A stretch of 64,000 nt of DNA from Pseudovibrio sp000156235. GTDB lineage: Bacteria; Pseudomonadota; Alphaproteobacteria; Rhizobiales; Stappiaceae. The position numbers and the translations under genes were made by a program. The DNA lies in assembly GCF_000156235.1 (NCBI RefSeq), contig NZ_DS996805.1, positions 124,001-188,000 on the forward strand, in the 5' to 3' direction. Each line of letters begins with the position of its first letter. Position 1 is the first letter of the stretch. This document shows positions 42,200 through 50,920 of the stretch, one piece after another. The notes below the pieces were generated by a model, which worked only from the letters and a program-made list of their open reading frames with translations, made no database searches and had not been told where the DNA came from.

Positions 42200-44497
42200 T
42201 CAGTACCCGCGTGTAAGATCCTGTGTGATGGTCAGCGGCTTGTTTTCAAGCTTGTAGCGGTAAACCTGCAGGTTCTCTGTGATGCGTTGCACGTAGTTTC
42301 GTGTTTCGCCGTAAGGGATTGATTCAACCCAATCAATTGGATCGACCTTTGGATCGCGAGGATCACCGAAGCGCTCAATCCATTCCTTCACCTTGTTCTT
42401 GCCAGCATTGTACGCTGCAAACGTCAGGATATAGGAACCACCAAACTCATCTACCAGTTCACCCAGGAATGCAGCGCCGAGTGTGGCGTTGTAGGCCGGG
42501 TCGGAGGTCAGGCGAGACTTCTTGTAGGAGACGCCGAGATTGCGTGCGGTGTCACGTGCTGTCCCCGGCATGAGCTGAAGTAATCCCAATGCGCCTGCAC
42601 TGCTGCGCGCTTTCGGGTTAAATGAGCTCTCTTGTCGAGCGATCGCGTAAACGACTGGTTTTTCTACACCTTTTGTGATGCGTGTTTTGCGCGGAATTGC
42701 GTTGGTTGGGTAAGCCAGTGGTGCGGCTTCCACCCGTTCGGCCTGCGCCAGACGGCCAACCATGGTGGCCCACTGATAGACGCCCCGGGACTCTGCAAGC
42801 TCTGTAAGGAGCCGGATTTGTCCGTTGGTCGGAAGTGTGCGCGCCAGGTGTGTATAAAACAACAGTGTATCATTGTGCAGTCCGGCTTTGTCCAGTCGTT
42901 TGATCGCCTGAACGAGCTCGTTGCTGTTAAATGCGTTCCGGTCTGCTGACGTCACTTCCGGCAGGGATGCCAGTGGCATCTGGTTGATGCCGAGCTTGGC
43001 GAGAGCCAGCTGTCCGTAATAGGAGGTCTGGAAAGCACCGGCCTGCTGGTAATAGGAGATAGCGCCTTCTGTGTCCTTCAGTGCTTCGCGGGTCCGGCCC
43101 AGCCAGTAATAGGCACGGGATAGCGTCTGGGAGGTTTTGCCCAGTTTCGCGATGCGTTTGAAGTGAGGTTCAGCAAGGCGTGGATCGCCGACATAGCGCA
43201 GCGCGAACCAACCGGCGTGGAACTCCGCCTCAACAATCATGCCCGGAGATTCTGCGGCGTGATTGGCGGCGATGTTATAGGCGCGGCGTGGTTGTCCGGC
43301 CTCGATCATCTCACGAGAAATGTCGCGGCGTTGTTTCCACCAGCTGTCGCCCTTCAGCAGCACCTTTGGATCGGTTGGAGCTGCTTCCATCAGCTTGGCC
43401 GCGGTGTTGTAGTCACCTTGCAAGCGGTAGTGCTGGATCAACGCAAACTGGTAATTGCTGTCGGATTTCATTGAGCGAGGCACGCTCTTTAACTTGCTGA
43501 GTGCATTGCCGTTTTTGCGGATGCTGGCGATGCGTGCCTTTATATATGTCTGTTCATCGCGTGAGAGTTCAGAAAGCAGGCGTTCAGCGCCTTTTGCTCT
43601 GTCGCGATACAGGAGCATTTCTGCTCTTAGGCGGTGATCTTTCTGACGAAGCAAGCTGCCAAATGCCTTGCGGATGGCAGCTTCATCTTCTGTTTCGAAT
43701 GCTGTGGTTTGCCAAAGTGGGCGAATGAGCTTAGCAGCTTCATTGCGGTTGCCTTTGGCCAGATGTGCTTTTGCCAGCGCCAGTTTGCCGTCATTGGTTT
43801 CGGGCACAGTAGAGCCGAATGCCGCGATGATTTGATCCGGTGTCAGAGTGGACACAGCGAGGGCGGCTTCACCACGTGCTCGCACGACTTTAGCTGTTGG
43901 CCAATGCGGGGCGTCTGCGGCGAACTGAGCGATGTGAGTGACGGGGGTTTGCGGGCCACCGCGCAGCATGATGAACCAATCTGCCAGACGGCGGTCAAGA
44001 TTGTTCGGCAATGCATTACGGGCGCGTAGTGCTTCATTCAGACGTCCGGCTTTGACGTGCTGGAGCACTGTTTTGAGTGGTTCAACAGACCCTGTTGCTT
44101 GAGCTGTGCTCAATCCCTGTGGATAAGAGCTTGTCAGCGCGGCGGTTGCTTCCAGCGCATTTTGTGGGCTGGATGGGCGGCCTGAAACCTGTGCCGGGCC
44201 GCTTGTCGCAGGTGCTGCCGGGGCATAACTGGACAGTTGAGTGTTGTTTGTTCCGTCTGCATAGCCCTTGCCGATCACGGGTGGCTTGGAGCGCGGCGTG
44301 GCGGCACGTGATCCGCTTTGCACAGCAGCATGCTGCGTGCTCAGGGCGGCGGTGCGCACAACCTTTGCAGGGTTCGGAGCTGGAATTACGCTGTGATTCA
44401 AAGAGGATACAGCAGAAAATGCCGATGCGGAAAATGTCGTGGCAATGGCAATCGCACTAACACGTGTCGATACTAAAAGAAACTCACGGATACGCAT
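42200..44497 (-). CDS. slt: Soluble lytic murein transglycosylase (Slt70-like)
   Basis: A 765-residue periplasmic enzyme that cleaves peptidoglycan glycan strands to 1,6-anhydro products. The N-terminus has a signal peptide ending in about ASAFSA, and residues 35-130 are low complexity. A long alpha-superhelical region of TPR-like repeats (about 130-580) follows. The C-terminal SLT domain shows the catalytic glutamate in YAIARQESSFNPKARSSAGALGLLQLMPGTA and the AAYNAGKNKVKEW motif. It stands alone, divergent from dapA. Confidence 0.92.
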   Translation of the reverse strand: MRIREFLLVSTRVSAIAIATTFSASAFSAVSSLNHSVIPAPNPAKVVRTAALSTQHAAVQSGSRAATPRSKPPVIGKGYADGTNNTQLSSYAPAAPATSGPAQVSGRPSSPQNALEATAALTSSYPQGLSTAQATGSVEPLKTVLQHVKAGRLNEALRARNALPNNLDRRLADWFIMLRGGPQTPVTHIAQFAADAPHWPTAKVVRARGEAALAVSTLTPDQIIAAFGSTVPETNDGKLALAKAHLAKGNRNEAAKLIRPLWQTTAFETEDEAAIRKAFGSLLRQKDHRLRAEMLLYRDRAKGAERLLSELSRDEQTYIKARIASIRKNGNALSKLKSVPRSMKSDSNYQFALIQHYRLQGDYNTAAKLMEAAPTDPKVLLKGDSWWKQRRDISREMIEAGQPRRAYNIAANHAAESPGMIVEAEFHAGWFALRYVGDPRLAEPHFKRIAKLGKTSQTLSRAYYWLGRTREALKDTEGAISYYQQAGAFQTSYYGQLALAKLGINQMPLASLPEVTSADRNAFNSNELVQAIKRLDKAGLHNDTLLFYTHLARTLPTNGQIRLLTELAESRGVYQWATMVGRLAQAERVEAAPLAYPTNAIPRKTRITKGVEKPVVYAIARQESSFNPKARSSAGALGLLQLMPGTARDTARNLGVSYKKSRLTSDPAYNATLGAAFLGELVDEFGGSYILTFAAYNAGKNKVKEWIERFGDPRDPKVDPIDWVESIPYGETRNYVQRITENLQVYRYKLENKPLTITQDLTRGY

Positions 44498-44809
44498 ACT
44501 ACTCGTCGGCCCGTCTCACCTGAGTGCTGTTAATCCGGCAAAAACGCACCGGACGGTTTAATTCCCAAAAAGTCCCTCATTCTGCTTGCCACAAACAGGG
44601 TAAATATCTGTTTAATGTTTTGCCGAAGGGCCCGTAATACTCACCTGTGAAACTGGCCTAAATATGAGCACAAAAAAATTCCCGAATCTTATAAGAGAAA
44701 CTCTTGGTGATGTTGCCGAGATAGGCTAGATCACATTATTGTATGCCACCCCTTTGAGGGCACTGGCAAATTTTGCTCTGTATATATGTAATCCAACGAG
44801 GAACCTGAG
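44498..44809. other. Divergent intergenic region between slt and dapA
   Basis: Just over 300 bases holding the promoters for slt (minus) and dapA (plus). A TATATA hexamer at about 44780 could be the dapA -10, and GAGGAAC before the dapA ATG is its ribosome binding site. No operator, RNA gene or reading frame is convincing. Confidence 0.35.
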
Positions 44810-45688
44810 ATGTTTAGAGGATCAATTCCAGCACTTGTCACACCTTTCAAGGATGGCAAAGTGGATGAGAAGGCCTTCCGGGAATTCGTGGATTGGCAGA
44901 TAAAACAGGGCACCCACGGGTTGGTGCCCGTGGGAACAACCGGTGAAAGCCCAACACTTTCTTTTGATGAGCACAAGCGTGTCATCCAGATGGCAGTTGA
45001 GGTTTCTGCAGGCCGCGTTCCTGTTATGGCAGGCGCTGGCTCCAACAACCCGGTTGAAGCAATTGAATTTGCGCAGCACGCTCAGGAAGTGGGCGCGGAT
45101 GCGATTTTGTCTGTTACGCCATACTACAACAAGCCAAATCAGGCTGGTTTGAAGGCGCATTTCAAGGCGATTGCTGCGTCTGTAGATCTGCCGATCTTCA
45201 TTTACAACATTCCAGGTCGTTCCATTATTGATATGGAAAGCCAGACCATGGCTGAGTTGTTCCATGAAGTGGACAATATTGTTGGTGTGAAAGATGCGAC
45301 GGCGAACCTTGCACGCGCATCTGAACAGCGCCATCTGTGTGGTAAGGACTTCATCCAGCTTTCTGGTGAAGACATCACGGCGCTTGGCTTTAACGCTCAT
45401 GGCGGTAATGGCTGCATCTCTGTGACTGCGAACATTGCTCCTGCATTGTGCTCTCAGTTCCAGGAAGCTTGCCTGGCGGGTGATTACGCGACTGCGCTGT
45501 CTATTCAGGATCGTCTTGCGCCGCTGCATCAGGCTCTCTTCATTGAGCCGAACCCAGCTGGTCCAAAGTACGCTCTGTCTCTGCTTGGTAAAATGGAGAA
45601 CGAGCTGCGCTTGCCACTGGTTCAGGTGACTGAAGAAACTCAGGATAGCATTCGTAAGGCTATGGTTCATGCGGGCCTGATCAACTAA
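44810..45688 (+). CDS. dapA: 4-hydroxy-tetrahydrodipicolinate synthase (DapA)
   Basis: A 292-residue cytoplasmic TIM-barrel aldolase that condenses pyruvate with aspartate semialdehyde in lysine and diaminopimelate synthesis. The Schiff-base lysine is in VGVKDATANLAR, the catalytic tyrosine in TPYYNKPNQ, and the Thr-Thr pair in PVGTTGESPTLS. Normal family length. A terminator follows, so it is probably a single transcript upstream of smpB. Confidence 0.95.
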   Translation: MFRGSIPALVTPFKDGKVDEKAFREFVDWQIKQGTHGLVPVGTTGESPTLSFDEHKRVIQMAVEVSAGRVPVMAGAGSNNPVEAIEFAQHAQEVGADAILSVTPYYNKPNQAGLKAHFKAIAASVDLPIFIYNIPGRSIIDMESQTMAELFHEVDNIVGVKDATANLARASEQRHLCGKDFIQLSGEDITALGFNAHGGNGCISVTANIAPALCSQFQEACLAGDYATALSIQDRLAPLHQALFIEPNPAGPKYALSLLGKMENELRLPLVQVTEETQDSIRKAMVHAGLIN

Positions 45689-45695
45689 GCTGTTG

Positions 45696-45732
45696 CTCCG
45701 CGCACCTTGTATGAGTGTGCGCGGAGGCTTTT
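45696..45732 (+). terminator. Terminator after dapA
   Basis: CTCCGCGCAC and GTGCGCGGAG form a perfect 10-bp stem with an 11-base loop, followed by GCTTTTATT. Confidence 0.75.
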
Positions 45733-45755
45733 ATTGAGTGAAATAAGGAAAAGAA

Positions 45756-46232
45756 ATGGCTGCCAAAAAAGGTGGCGTTCCCGGGCGCAAGGTTGTTGCG
45801 GATAACCGGAAGGCCCGTTTTAACTACGAAATTGAAGATGTGTTTGAGGCTGGCATTGAGCTGAAGGGGACTGAAGTTAAGTCTCTTCGCCAAGGCAAAA
45901 GCAACATCGCCGAAAGCTATGCTGCTGAATATCAGGGTGAGATGATGGTCTACAACATCTACATTCCTGAGTACACGCAGGGTAACCGGTTTAACCACGA
46001 GCCTCGCCGTCCACGTAAACTGCTGATGCATCGCCGGGAACTGAACAAGCTGTTTGCTGCTGTTCAGAAGGAAGGCAAGACCATCGTGCCGTTGAAGATC
46101 TACTTCAACGAAGATGGACGGGCGAAAATGGAAGTTGCGCTGGCTCGGGGTAAAAAAGCCCACGATAAACGCCAAACTGAAAAGACGCGGGACTGGAACC
46201 GCGAAAAGCAACGTCTGCTGAAAAACGGCTAG
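45756..46232 (+). CDS. smpB: SsrA-binding protein SmpB
   Basis: A 158-residue RNA-binding protein that carries tmRNA to stalled ribosomes. NRKARFNYEIEDVFEAGIELKGTEVKSLRQGK is the characteristic OB-fold start, and the basic tail KKAHDKRQTEKTRDWNREKQR enters the empty decoding channel. Length is normal. The dapA-smpB order is common in alphaproteobacteria. A GAGCATC/GATGCTC inverted repeat starts at its stop codon. Confidence 0.95.
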   Translation: MAAKKGGVPGRKVVADNRKARFNYEIEDVFEAGIELKGTEVKSLRQGKSNIAESYAAEYQGEMMVYNIYIPEYTQGNRFNHEPRRPRKLLMHRRELNKLFAAVQKEGKTIVPLKIYFNEDGRAKMEVALARGKKAHDKRQTEKTRDWNREKQRLLKNG

Positions 46233-46362
46233 AGCATCTCAAGTTTTGCTGGTGATGCTCCAGCTCCTCTCCTTACACCTGCTCAATTAAGACTGCTGCG
46301 AAAACTTGCCGGAAAGTTGCATTCCTTCTAATAAGGAGCAACTGAACTTGGAGGTGGAGCGG

Positions 46363-46935
46363 ATGTCTAGCGAAACGAAGTTGTTGTTGCCCGATTTGGC
46401 GCGGCAAATTGCAGAAGTTGCAACACTCGAAGGTGAGTTTGTACTTCGTTCCGGGCAGGTTTCTGATCGTTACTTCGATAAGTACAGCTTCGAAGGACTT
46501 CCCCACATTTTGCGACCGCTCGCACAAGCCATGAGCGCCTTGCTTCCGGCAGCGACGGAAATCATCGCTGGCCTTGAGCTTGGCGGCGTCCCGCTCGTCA
46601 CCGCGATGTCTCTGGAAACTGGTCTTCCTGCGGCGTTTGTTCGAAAAGAGCCTAAATCTTACGGTACATGCCGTGCGATTGAGGGTCAGGATCTGACTGG
46701 GCGAAAGGTCGTCTTCGTTGAAGATGTTATCTCTACTGGTGGGGCTGTTGCTGATGCATTGCAGTTAGCTACGCAAGAAGGGGCAGATGTTCGGGCCGTT
46801 ATTTGTGCTATTTGGCGCGGTGAAGGGGCTCCGACAATCCATGCTGCGCCTGAGCTGCCTGTCTATCCTGTTTTCACGCGGAGCGACTTGGAGGCGCCGT
46901 TTGGTGATCAGGCAAGTCAAATGGAGCGTCAGTGA
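46363..46935 (+). CDS. pyrE: Orotate phosphoribosyltransferase (canonical PyrE)
   Basis: A 190-residue enzyme converting orotate and PRPP to OMP in pyrimidine synthesis. The flexible-loop lysine region FVRKEPKSYGT and the PRPP-binding motif VVFVEDVISTGG, with an intact Glu-Asp pair, are both present. The start is the ATG at 46363 with GGAGGTGG upstream; the open frame from 46306 begins with TTG and has no site. This is the catalytically intact PyrE of the window; a divergent paralogue lies at 55599-56192. Confidence 0.92.
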   Translation: MSSETKLLLPDLARQIAEVATLEGEFVLRSGQVSDRYFDKYSFEGLPHILRPLAQAMSALLPAATEIIAGLELGGVPLVTAMSLETGLPAAFVRKEPKSYGTCRAIEGQDLTGRKVVFVEDVISTGGAVADALQLATQEGADVRAVICAIWRGEGAPTIHAAPELPVYPVFTRSDLEAPFGDQASQMERQ

Positions 46936-47054
46936 GATAGGTCCGACGTGATTTTGCCCTTGCTTGTGTGAGCCTCGCTCGCGCTTGTGTTGAGGTCTGT
47001 TTCTGATTGCTCAAAATGTAGGCCAGAGAACTCTGATTGTTCTGGAGTGTTTTA

Positions 47055-47588
47055 ATGAAAGTTGTTGTTGCCTCTCAAAATCCGGTCAAGGTGAATGCGA
47101 CGCTTGAGGCGTTCAGGGCTCAGTTCCCTGCAGATGAGATTGATCTGGTTTCGGCCAGTGTGCCATCTGGCGTTGGTGACCAGCCGATGAATGATGAGGA
47201 GACGCGTCAGGGTGCTGTTCAGCGTGCGGAAAATGCGCTGGAGGCAGAGGCTGATGCGGACTTTGGGGTGGGGCTGGAAGGCGGCATTTGTGAGCTGCAC
47301 GGCATTGCCTACACCTTTGCCTGGATGGTTGTGATTTCCCGCGAAGGGCAGGTCTCAGCAAGCCGCTCCATGCTGCTTCCCCTGCCAGACAAAGTGATGC
47401 AATTGGTGCGGTCTGGTGTAGAACTGGGGCATGCGATTGATGAGATTTTTGGTACGGAGAACATCAAGCACAAAGGCGGTGCTTTTGGTTTGCTGACGCG
47501 AGATCGGATGACCCGGCAGTCCGTTTATGTCGATACACTGTTTTGCGCGCTGCTGCCGTTCAGATCTCCTGCGTTTAGAGTCACTTAG
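47055..47588 (+). CDS. yjjX: Non-canonical purine NTP phosphatase (YjjX/DUF84 family)
   Basis: A 177-residue cytoplasmic protein expected to hydrolyse inosine or xanthosine triphosphate. The start KVVVASQNPVKVNATLEAF and the segment PSGVGDQPMNDEETRQGAVQRA are diagnostic of DUF84. DFGVGLEGGICE supplies metal-binding acids. The ATG at 47055 is preferred to a TTG at 47037 on family alignment. It is convergent with parC and separated from it by a terminator. Confidence 0.88.
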   Translation: MKVVVASQNPVKVNATLEAFRAQFPADEIDLVSASVPSGVGDQPMNDEETRQGAVQRAENALEAEADADFGVGLEGGICELHGIAYTFAWMVVISREGQVSASRSMLLPLPDKVMQLVRSGVELGHAIDEIFGTENIKHKGGAFGLLTRDRMTRQSVYVDTLFCALLPFRSPAFRVT

Positions 47589-47622
47589 CCGGTGTTGCTG
47601 AGGCTATGATTCACCTAAAATG

Positions 47623-47651
47623 AAAAACAGAGCCATTTAGGCTCTGTTTTT
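47623..47651. terminator. Bidirectional terminator between yjjX and parC
   Basis: AAAAACAGAGCC, loop ATTTA and GGCTCTGTTTTT form a symmetric 12-bp stem with A- and T-runs, between the convergent gene ends at 47588 and 47697. Confidence 0.85.
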
Positions 47652-47696
47652 GTAGGTGCTTGCAAAACTGCGAAGAGTTTGATTCCGAGTTTCGCG

Positions 47697-49949
47697 TTAA
47701 CCTGTTGAACTTCCATCGAATTTGTTGGTTCTTGGGAAGCCATTTGGTGGCAGGCGTCCGGCTTGACCGCGGTCTCCGCGCCAATCCTGCATTTCTTCCA
47801 GGGTGCGCTTGAAGATGCGACCGGATGCATCTGTCCAGGTCAGGCCTTCTTCTGAATCGAAGGTCTTGATATCGGAGATGCCACCGTCTCTGTAACGCTG
47901 TAGGCGCACACCGCGACCGCGTGTCATGACTGCGATCTGGGCAAGCGGGAAGGTGAGGAGCTTTCTGTTGTGGCCGATGACCGCAACATAGTCTCCAATA
48001 GCCGGTACGCACAGAACAGCTTTTGCAGGAGCTGTTACGTTGAGGACCTGCTTCCCTTTGCGGGTGTTGGCAATCACATCTTTTTCCTGAACGACAAAAC
48101 CATAGGCTCCGTCGGTGGACATAAGGAGCTTGCGTTCTGGGTCATGCACGAAGGCGCTGATGATTTCCTGCGTCTCATCCATATCCAGCATCAGGCGGAT
48201 CGGTTCGCCATGGCCGCGACCACCCGGCAGCTTGTCAGCGCCAAGGGTGTAGAACTTACCGCCGCTGGTGAAGATCAGGATCTTGCTGGTCGTCTCTGCA
48301 TGGAAGGACAGGTGCAGCTGATCGCCTTGTTTGAAGGCGAGGTTGGTCACATCCTGTACATGGCCCTTCAGCGTTCTGATCCAGCCTTTTTCGGAGATAA
48401 CAACCGTGATTGGTTCTTTCTCGATCATAGCCTGATTGATCTCTTCCAGATCACGATCATCAGCTGTGCCGAAGTCTGTGCGGCGGGCACCGATTTCGGT
48501 TTCAGGGCCGTAGGCCTTGCCGATCTCACCGACCTGTTTGGAAACACGGTTCCACTGCTTCTTGTCGGAGGCGAGGAGGGCTTCCAGACCAGCTTTCTCT
48601 TTGGAGAGCTTGTCGTGTTCTTTCTTGATCTCAAACTCTTCGAGCTTTCGCAAGGAGCGCAGGCGCATGTTCAGGATCGCTTCGGCCTGAACTTCTGTCA
48701 GGTCGAAGGCTTTGATCAGGGACGCCTTGGCATCATCCTCTTCACGGATGATGCGGATCACTTCGTCGATGTTCAGGTAGGCAACCAGATAGCCTTCCAG
48801 AACCTCAAGACGGTGGTTGATCTGGTCGAGCCTGTGGTTGGAACGGCGAACCAGAACTTCTTTTTGATGCTCAAGCCATTCCTGCAGGACTTCCTTGAGG
48901 CTCATGACCTTTGGCACGACGCCTTTGGACAGGACGTTCATGTTCAGCGAGAACCGATTTTCCAGGTCCGTCAGCTTGAACAGAGAAGCCATGAGCAGTT
49001 CAGGATCAACGTTCTTGTTGCGCGGAACCAGAACCACGCGCACGTCTTCAGCAGATTCATCGCGGATGTCATCCAGCAGCGGTAGTTTGCGCGCCATAAG
49101 GAGTTCAGCGATTTTCTCGATCAGGCGGGACTTCTGAACGAGATAAGGAATTTCGGTGACAACGATGTTGTAGGTGCCGCGTTGGCCTTCTTCCTTGTGC
49201 CATTTGGCGCGGGTGCGGAAGCTGCCGCGGCCTGTCTTATAGGCTTCCAGAATGGAACCCTTATCGTTGACAATGGTACCACCAGTCGGGAAGTCTGGGC
49301 CTTTGATGTGCTCAAGGAGTTCTTCCACTTCTGCATCTGGTTTGGAGATGAGAAGCTGGCAGGCGTTGCAAAGCTCATGGGCGTTGTGTGGCGGGATGGA
49401 GGTTGCCATGCCCACCGCGATGCCGGTTGAGCCGTTTGCCAGAAGGTTTGGGAAACTGCCCGGCAGAACAACCGGTTCAGAATCCAGACCATCGTAGGTT
49501 TCGCGGAAGTCGACAGCGTTTTCGTTGAGGCCATCCAGAATGCGGGTGGCCACATCGGTCATGCGTGCTTCGGTGTAACGCATCGCAGCAGCGCTATCGC
49601 CGTCGATGTTGCCGAAGTTGCCCTGACCGTCCACCATCGGGTAGCGCACGGAGAAATCCTGCGCGAGGCGGACAAGAGCGTCGTAAATGGCGGCGTCACC
49701 ATGCGGGTGGTATTTACCCATGACGTCACCGACAACACGCGCACACTTCTTGAAACCCTGATTAGGATCGAGCTTCAAAAGGCGCATGCCGTAAAGAATA
49801 CGACGGTGCACTGGCTTCAGGCCATCGCGTACATCTGGCAGTGCGCGATGCATGATGGTTGTCAGAGCGTAGCTGAGGTAGCGCTCTTCCAGTGCATCTT
49901 TAAGATTGATTGTTTCCGGGCCATCCTGGCCAATCACTTCCTGTCCCAT
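47697..49949 (-). CDS. parC: DNA topoisomerase IV subunit A (ParC)
   Basis: A 750-residue type IIA topoisomerase breakage-rejoining subunit that decatenates chromosomes together with ParE. The active-site tyrosine is in AAMRYTEARMT. The quinolone-determining region reads KYHPHGDAAIYDALVRLAQ, so the positions matching E. coli Ser80 and Glu84 are Ala and Asp. A coiled-coil dimer gate and a C-terminal pinwheel region of ParC type follow. Length fits ParC rather than GyrA (about 850-900 residues). Confidence 0.93.
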   Translation of the reverse strand: MGQEVIGQDGPETINLKDALEERYLSYALTTIMHRALPDVRDGLKPVHRRILYGMRLLKLDPNQGFKKCARVVGDVMGKYHPHGDAAIYDALVRLAQDFSVRYPMVDGQGNFGNIDGDSAAAMRYTEARMTDVATRILDGLNENAVDFRETYDGLDSEPVVLPGSFPNLLANGSTGIAVGMATSIPPHNAHELCNACQLLISKPDAEVEELLEHIKGPDFPTGGTIVNDKGSILEAYKTGRGSFRTRAKWHKEEGQRGTYNIVVTEIPYLVQKSRLIEKIAELLMARKLPLLDDIRDESAEDVRVVLVPRNKNVDPELLMASLFKLTDLENRFSLNMNVLSKGVVPKVMSLKEVLQEWLEHQKEVLVRRSNHRLDQINHRLEVLEGYLVAYLNIDEVIRIIREEDDAKASLIKAFDLTEVQAEAILNMRLRSLRKLEEFEIKKEHDKLSKEKAGLEALLASDKKQWNRVSKQVGEIGKAYGPETEIGARRTDFGTADDRDLEEINQAMIEKEPITVVISEKGWIRTLKGHVQDVTNLAFKQGDQLHLSFHAETTSKILIFTSGGKFYTLGADKLPGGRGHGEPIRLMLDMDETQEIISAFVHDPERKLLMSTDGAYGFVVQEKDVIANTRKGKQVLNVTAPAKAVLCVPAIGDYVAVIGHNRKLLTFPLAQIAVMTRGRGVRLQRYRDGGISDIKTFDSEEGLTWTDASGRIFKRTLEEMQDWRGDRGQAGRLPPNGFPRTNKFDGSSTG

Positions 49950-50242
49950 GACACTTGGTTATCGTTCTTGGCTTGTTCTGTCCATGCTAACGCACCGTTC
50001 TGCCTATGAAATCCTCAGAAAACAGCGCTTTTTCAAGGTTTAGTCCTGTGTAATGGGCATGTGTTTGCGACTCACTGCGGTGAATACGTAGCCCCCCTTA
50101 ATCAACCACAAATAGCAGCGGTAACAACCTGTTTCGACCAATGCTCGAATTTGCAGCGTTGGTTTAAGTCAGCCTGATACTTGCTCGACTACCCTAAGCC
50201 TAGGAAATGGCAGGATATTGTTGTTGGCAGGGAGATAAGGTG

Positions 50243-50578
50243 TTGAATTATAAGAAAACTCTTTCCGTGTTCGCCACTGTTGCATTTGCAGGCAGCCTCT
50301 TGGCTGCGCCTGAGGTGTTGGCTGGTTCCGGCAAGTCTTCTCCGCAAATCAAATTGGAGTTCCCGAAGTCTGATAAAAAGGCTGATGCGGACAAGTCGAA
50401 GGCAACTACGAAGACCACCAAGGCAGATCCCAAAGCCGCTGCGACTGATCCGAAGAAGGATCCAAAGCAGACAGCCAAGAAGCAAGAGCCTGCTCAGTCT
50501 GAAATCCGTATTCCACTGGGTAGTAAGAGCAACAGTCCTACGCTGGTGATCCCTGAAAGTAAAACCAAGAAGAAGTAG
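50243..50578 (+). CDS. Small exported lysine-rich protein
   Basis: A 111-residue protein of no family I recognise. A signal peptide (MNYKKTLSVFATVAFAGSLL, then AAPEVLAG) is followed by a lysine-, aspartate- and alanine-rich middle (about residues 35-85), probably disordered. The C-terminus reads IPLGSKSNSPTLVIPESK. The start is TTG 50243 with AGGGAG upstream; GTG 50240 is an alternative. The neighbouring gene, 12 bases downstream, encodes a protein ending in the related VPLGGDSTGPVIVLP, so the two probably act together in the periplasm. Confidence 0.65.
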   Translation: MNYKKTLSVFATVAFAGSLLAAPEVLAGSGKSSPQIKLEFPKSDKKADADKSKATTKTTKADPKAAATDPKKDPKQTAKKQEPAQSEIRIPLGSKSNSPTLVIPESKTKKK

Positions 50579-50590
50579 GGAGGTGAACCA

Positions 50591-50908
50591 ATGCAGTTTA
50601 TGCAGGTGCTTACTGTCAAAGGATTTGTGATGGCGTTTGGGGTGGTTGCGGTTTCTGCTTGCAGTCATGCCGCAGATACTGAGCGATCCGTCCCTCAAGG
50701 TTCGGCGCAGCAGAGTGCCCAAACAGAATGGGCGGAGCAGAACTCCGTTGTTGAAGCGCCGGGTGTTCTTCGCAGCTGGTTTCAGCCTCCACCAGAAGAA
50801 CAGCACCCTTATGTTCCGCCGCCTCAAAAGCGTTATGTTCCGCTGGGAGGGGATAGCACTGGGCCGGTGATTGTTCTGCCGGGTGGAAATGGACCGCAGT
50901 CAGGCTGA
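50591..50908 (+). CDS. Small proline-rich lipoprotein
   Basis: A 105-residue protein. The signal sequence ends in the lipobox VSAC (cysteine near residue 24), so lipid attachment is likely. The middle is rich in glutamine, proline and glutamate (WFQPPPEEQHPYVPPPQKRY). It ends in VPLGGDSTGPVIVLPGG, a motif shared with the upstream exported protein. The ATG has GGGAGG upstream. Function unknown. It is convergent with recO, 12 bases away. Confidence 0.65.
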   Translation: MQFMQVLTVKGFVMAFGVVAVSACSHAADTERSVPQGSAQQSAQTEWAEQNSVVEAPGVLRSWFQPPPEEQHPYVPPPQKRYVPLGGDSTGPVIVLPGGNGPQSG

Positions 50909-50920
50909 GGCTGTGCTTTC

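Noticed and set aside
44822..45670. 282-codon minus-strand reading frame opposite dapA
   Set aside because: DapA on the plus strand has all active-site residues and a proper ribosome binding site; the opposite frame has none.
46232..46260. GAGCATC/GATGCTC inverted repeat after smpB as a terminator
   Set aside because: The stem is short, the loop is long and no T-run follows, so terminator function is not supported.
47970..49085. 371-codon plus-strand reading frame inside parC
   Set aside because: Antisense to the ParC core domain; phenylalanine/valine-rich shadow translation without a domain.
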